Origin: Nocardioides silvaticus
GTDB lineage: Bacteria; Actinomycetota; Actinomycetes; Propionibacteriales; Nocardioidaceae
Assembly: GCF_003160695.1 (NCBI RefSeq)
Contig: NZ_QGDD01000002.1
Location: forward strand, 372,001-436,000
Direction: 5' to 3'
Length of the DNA stretch: 64,000 nucleotides
Both the position numbers and the translations under genes were made by a program. Under the pieces are notes generated by a model, which made no database searches, was not told where the DNA came from, and worked only from the letters and a program-made list of their open reading frames with translations. The stretch's first letter is position 1, and every line of letters starts with the position of its first letter. This document shows positions 62,381 to 64,000 of this stretch, piece after piece.

Positions 62381-64000
62381 GTGCAGGACCAGCTCATCAT
62401 CCGCGGTGCGCGCGAGCACAACCTCAAGGATGTCTCCCTCGACCTGCCGCGTGACTCGCTCATCGTCTTCACCGGGCTGTCCGGGTCGGGCAAGTCCAGC
62501 CTCGCGTTCGACACGATCTTCGCCGAGGGCCAGCGTCGCTACGTGGAGTCGCTGTCGGCCTACGCCCGTCAGTTCCTCGGTCAGATGGACAAGCCCGACG
62601 TCGACTTCATCGAGGGCCTGTCGCCGGCCGTCTCGATCGACCAGAAGTCCACGTCGAAGAACCCGCGCTCGACCGTCGGCACGATCACCGAGGTCTACGA
62701 CTACCTCCGGCTGCTCTACGCCCGCGCCGGGCGGCCGCACTGCCCGACCTGCGGTGCGCCGATCGAGCGGCAGACGCCGCAGCAGATCGTCGACCGGGTG
62801 CTCGCGCTCGAGGAGGGCCGCCGGTTCCAGGTGCTCGCGCCCGTGGTCCGCGGCCGCAAGGGCGAGTTCGTCGACCTGTTCCGGCAGCTGCAGACCCAGG
62901 GCTTCAGCCGGGCCCGCGTCGACGGGGCGATCCACAACCTCGACGACCTCGCCCAGAAACAACCCAGCCTGGACAAGAAGATCAAGCACTCCGTCGAGGT
63001 CGTCGTCGACCGGCTCGCGGTCAAGGCGAGCGCGAAGCGCCGGCTGACCGACTCGGTCGAGACCGCGCTCAACCTCGCCAGCGGTCTGGTCGTCCTCGAC
63101 TTCGTCGACCTCCCCGAGGGCGACGAGGGCCGCGAGATGCGGTTCAGCGAGAAGATGGCGTGCCCCAACGACCACGCCATCGACACCGACGACCTCGAGC
63201 CGCGCTCGTTCTCGTTCAACTCGCCGTTCGGCGCGTGTCCGACCTGCACCGGGCTCGGCACCCGGATGGAGGTCGACCCCGAGCTGGTCGTGCCCGACCC
63301 GACGGCCACGCTGGCCGAGGGGGCGCTCCAGCCGTGGAGCCACGCCCACGTCGCCGACTACTTCGGCAAGCTGGTCCAGGCGCTCGGCGAGGAGCTGGGC
63401 TTCGACATGGACACGCCGTGGGAGCAGCTGTCGGCGAAGGCGCGCAAGGCGATCCTCGACGGTCACCCGACCAAGGTCCACGTCGTCACCCGCAACCGCT
63501 ACGGGCGGCAGCGCTCCTACTACGCCGACTTCGAGGGCGTGCGCTCCTACGTCGAGCGCCGCCACCGCGAGGCCGAGAGCGACGTCAGCCGCGACCGGTT
63601 CGAGGGCTTCATGCGCGAGGTGCCGTGCCCGGTGTGCCAGGGTTCGCGCCTCAAGCCGGTCTCGATGGGCGTGACCCTCGGCCCCAAGGAGGCGGGCGGC
63701 AAGAACATCGCGGAGGTGTGCGCGCTCCCGATCAACGAGACCGCCGACTACCTGCGCAACGTCGACCTCTCCGCCCGCGAGCGCCAGATCGGCGAGCGCG
63801 TGCTCAAGGAGATCCAGGAGCGGCTGCAGTTCCTGCTCGACGTCGGTCTCGACTACCTCAGCCTCGACCGGCCCTCCGGCTCGCTGTCCGGCGGGGAGGC
63901 GCAGCGGATCCGGCTGGCGACCCAGATCGGCGCCGGCCTGGTCGGCGTCCTCTACGTGCTCGACGAGCCCTCGATCGGACTCCACCAGCGCGACAACCAG
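62381..64000 (+). CDS. uvrA: excinuclease ABC subunit A, UvrA (cut by window end)
   Basis: 540 codons are in the window. Walker [15 protein letters not shown] lies near residues 33-46, the zinc motif CPTCGAPI near 120, the Q-loop [14 protein letters not shown], the second zinc region ([13 protein letters not shown]), CPVCQGSRL, and the ABC signature [16 protein letters not shown] near 504-519 followed by [12 protein letters not shown]. UvrA starts nucleotide excision repair. GTG 62381 gives the family start [17 protein letters not shown]. Expression is expected to be LexA-controlled. The C-terminal half is outside the window. Confidence 0.94.
   Translation, partial: MQDQLIIRGAREHNLKDVSLDLPRDSLIVFTGLSGSGKSSLAFDTIFAEGQRRYVESLSAYARQFLGQMDKPDVDFIEGLSPAVSIDQKSTSKNPRSTVGTITEVYDYLRLLYARAGRPHCPTCGAPIERQTPQQIVDRVLALEEGRRFQVLAPVVRGRKGEFVDLFRQLQTQGFSRARVDGAIHNLDDLAQKQPSLDKKIKHSVEVVVDRLAVKASAKRRLTDSVETALNLASGLVVLDFVDLPEGDEGREMRFSEKMACPNDHAIDTDDLEPRSFSFNSPFGACPTCTGLGTRMEVDPELVVPDPTATLAEGALQPWSHAHVADYFGKLVQALGEELGFDMDTPWEQLSAKARKAILDGHPTKVHVVTRNRYGRQRSYYADFEGVRSYVERRHREAESDVSRDRFEGFMREVPCPVCQGSRLKPVSMGVTLGPKEAGGKNIAEVCALPINETADYLRNVDLSARERQIGERVLKEIQERLQFLLDVGLDYLSLDRPSGSLSGGEAQRIRLATQIGAGLVGVLYVLDEPSIGLHQRDNQ

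Noticed and set aside
61505..63985. Very long minus-strand open frame (826 codons) across uvrA
   Set aside because: Only its last ~237 codons are the MDMPI-family gene; the rest is antisense to uvrA, whose motifs are clear on the + strand. It is a GC-bias shadow.

Overview
The window comes from a very GC-rich actinobacterium, most likely a Nocardioides-like member of the Nocardioidaceae. The base composition, the many GTG starts, TANNNT boxes six or seven bases before start codons (leaderless mRNAs), a mycothiol-type maleylpyruvate isomerase relative, an F420/LLM protein and a SOS box of the CGAAC-N4-GTTCG type all fit this. The genus is inferred; no rRNA is present.

Most of the window is a sterol (cholesterol-type) catabolic region, rearranged compared with the Mycobacterium tuberculosis Rv3502-Rv3571 region.
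1) 1-6920 and 15266-20467 carry the rings C/D (HIP) module. It holds fadE32 (partial), fadE31 and fadD3, divergent from fadE30-ipdF-kstR2-fadA6; then ipdC-ipdB-ipdA-echA20, divergent from two SDR genes. The two divergent promoters share one identical 20-bp palindrome, a candidate KstR2 operator.
2) 21623-25473 and 30908-53993 carry the side-chain and ring-opening module: fadA5, two tandem CYP125-type P450 genes, an enoyl-CoA hydratase gene, ltp4, ltp3, a double DUF35 gene, an Rv3520c-like LLM gene, a fadD, echA19, fadD19, fadE27, fadE26, kshA and kshB. Six KstR-type boxes (T-NN-AAC-NN-GTT-NN-A; one lacks the final A) lie in five intergenic promoter regions.

Between these modules are accessory or housekeeping genes. 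An AT-richer island at about 7.0-10.5 kb carries a P-loop ATPase of the Sll1717 type, a DUF6615-like protein with an Mrr-like Q-A-K-R motif, and a small membrane protein; it has the look of an uncharacterised defence-type cassette. Other insertions are GNAT acetyltransferases, an alpha/beta hydrolase-LuxR fusion, a DsrE protein, arr plus a macrolide-phosphotransferase-like gene, a two-component system, methionine aminopeptidase and two secreted LVIVD-repeat proteins. The right end has a flavin monooxygenase/SDR/membrane-protein operon, cspA, a GMC oxidoreductase, a metallo-beta-lactamase-fold gene and the start of uvrA behind a SOS box.

The most unusual structure is a family of short interspersed repeats. 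They lie inside or at the ends of many catabolic genes, are translated in frame, supply stop codons for fadD3 and kstR2, and form the linker between the two halves of the DUF35 protein.
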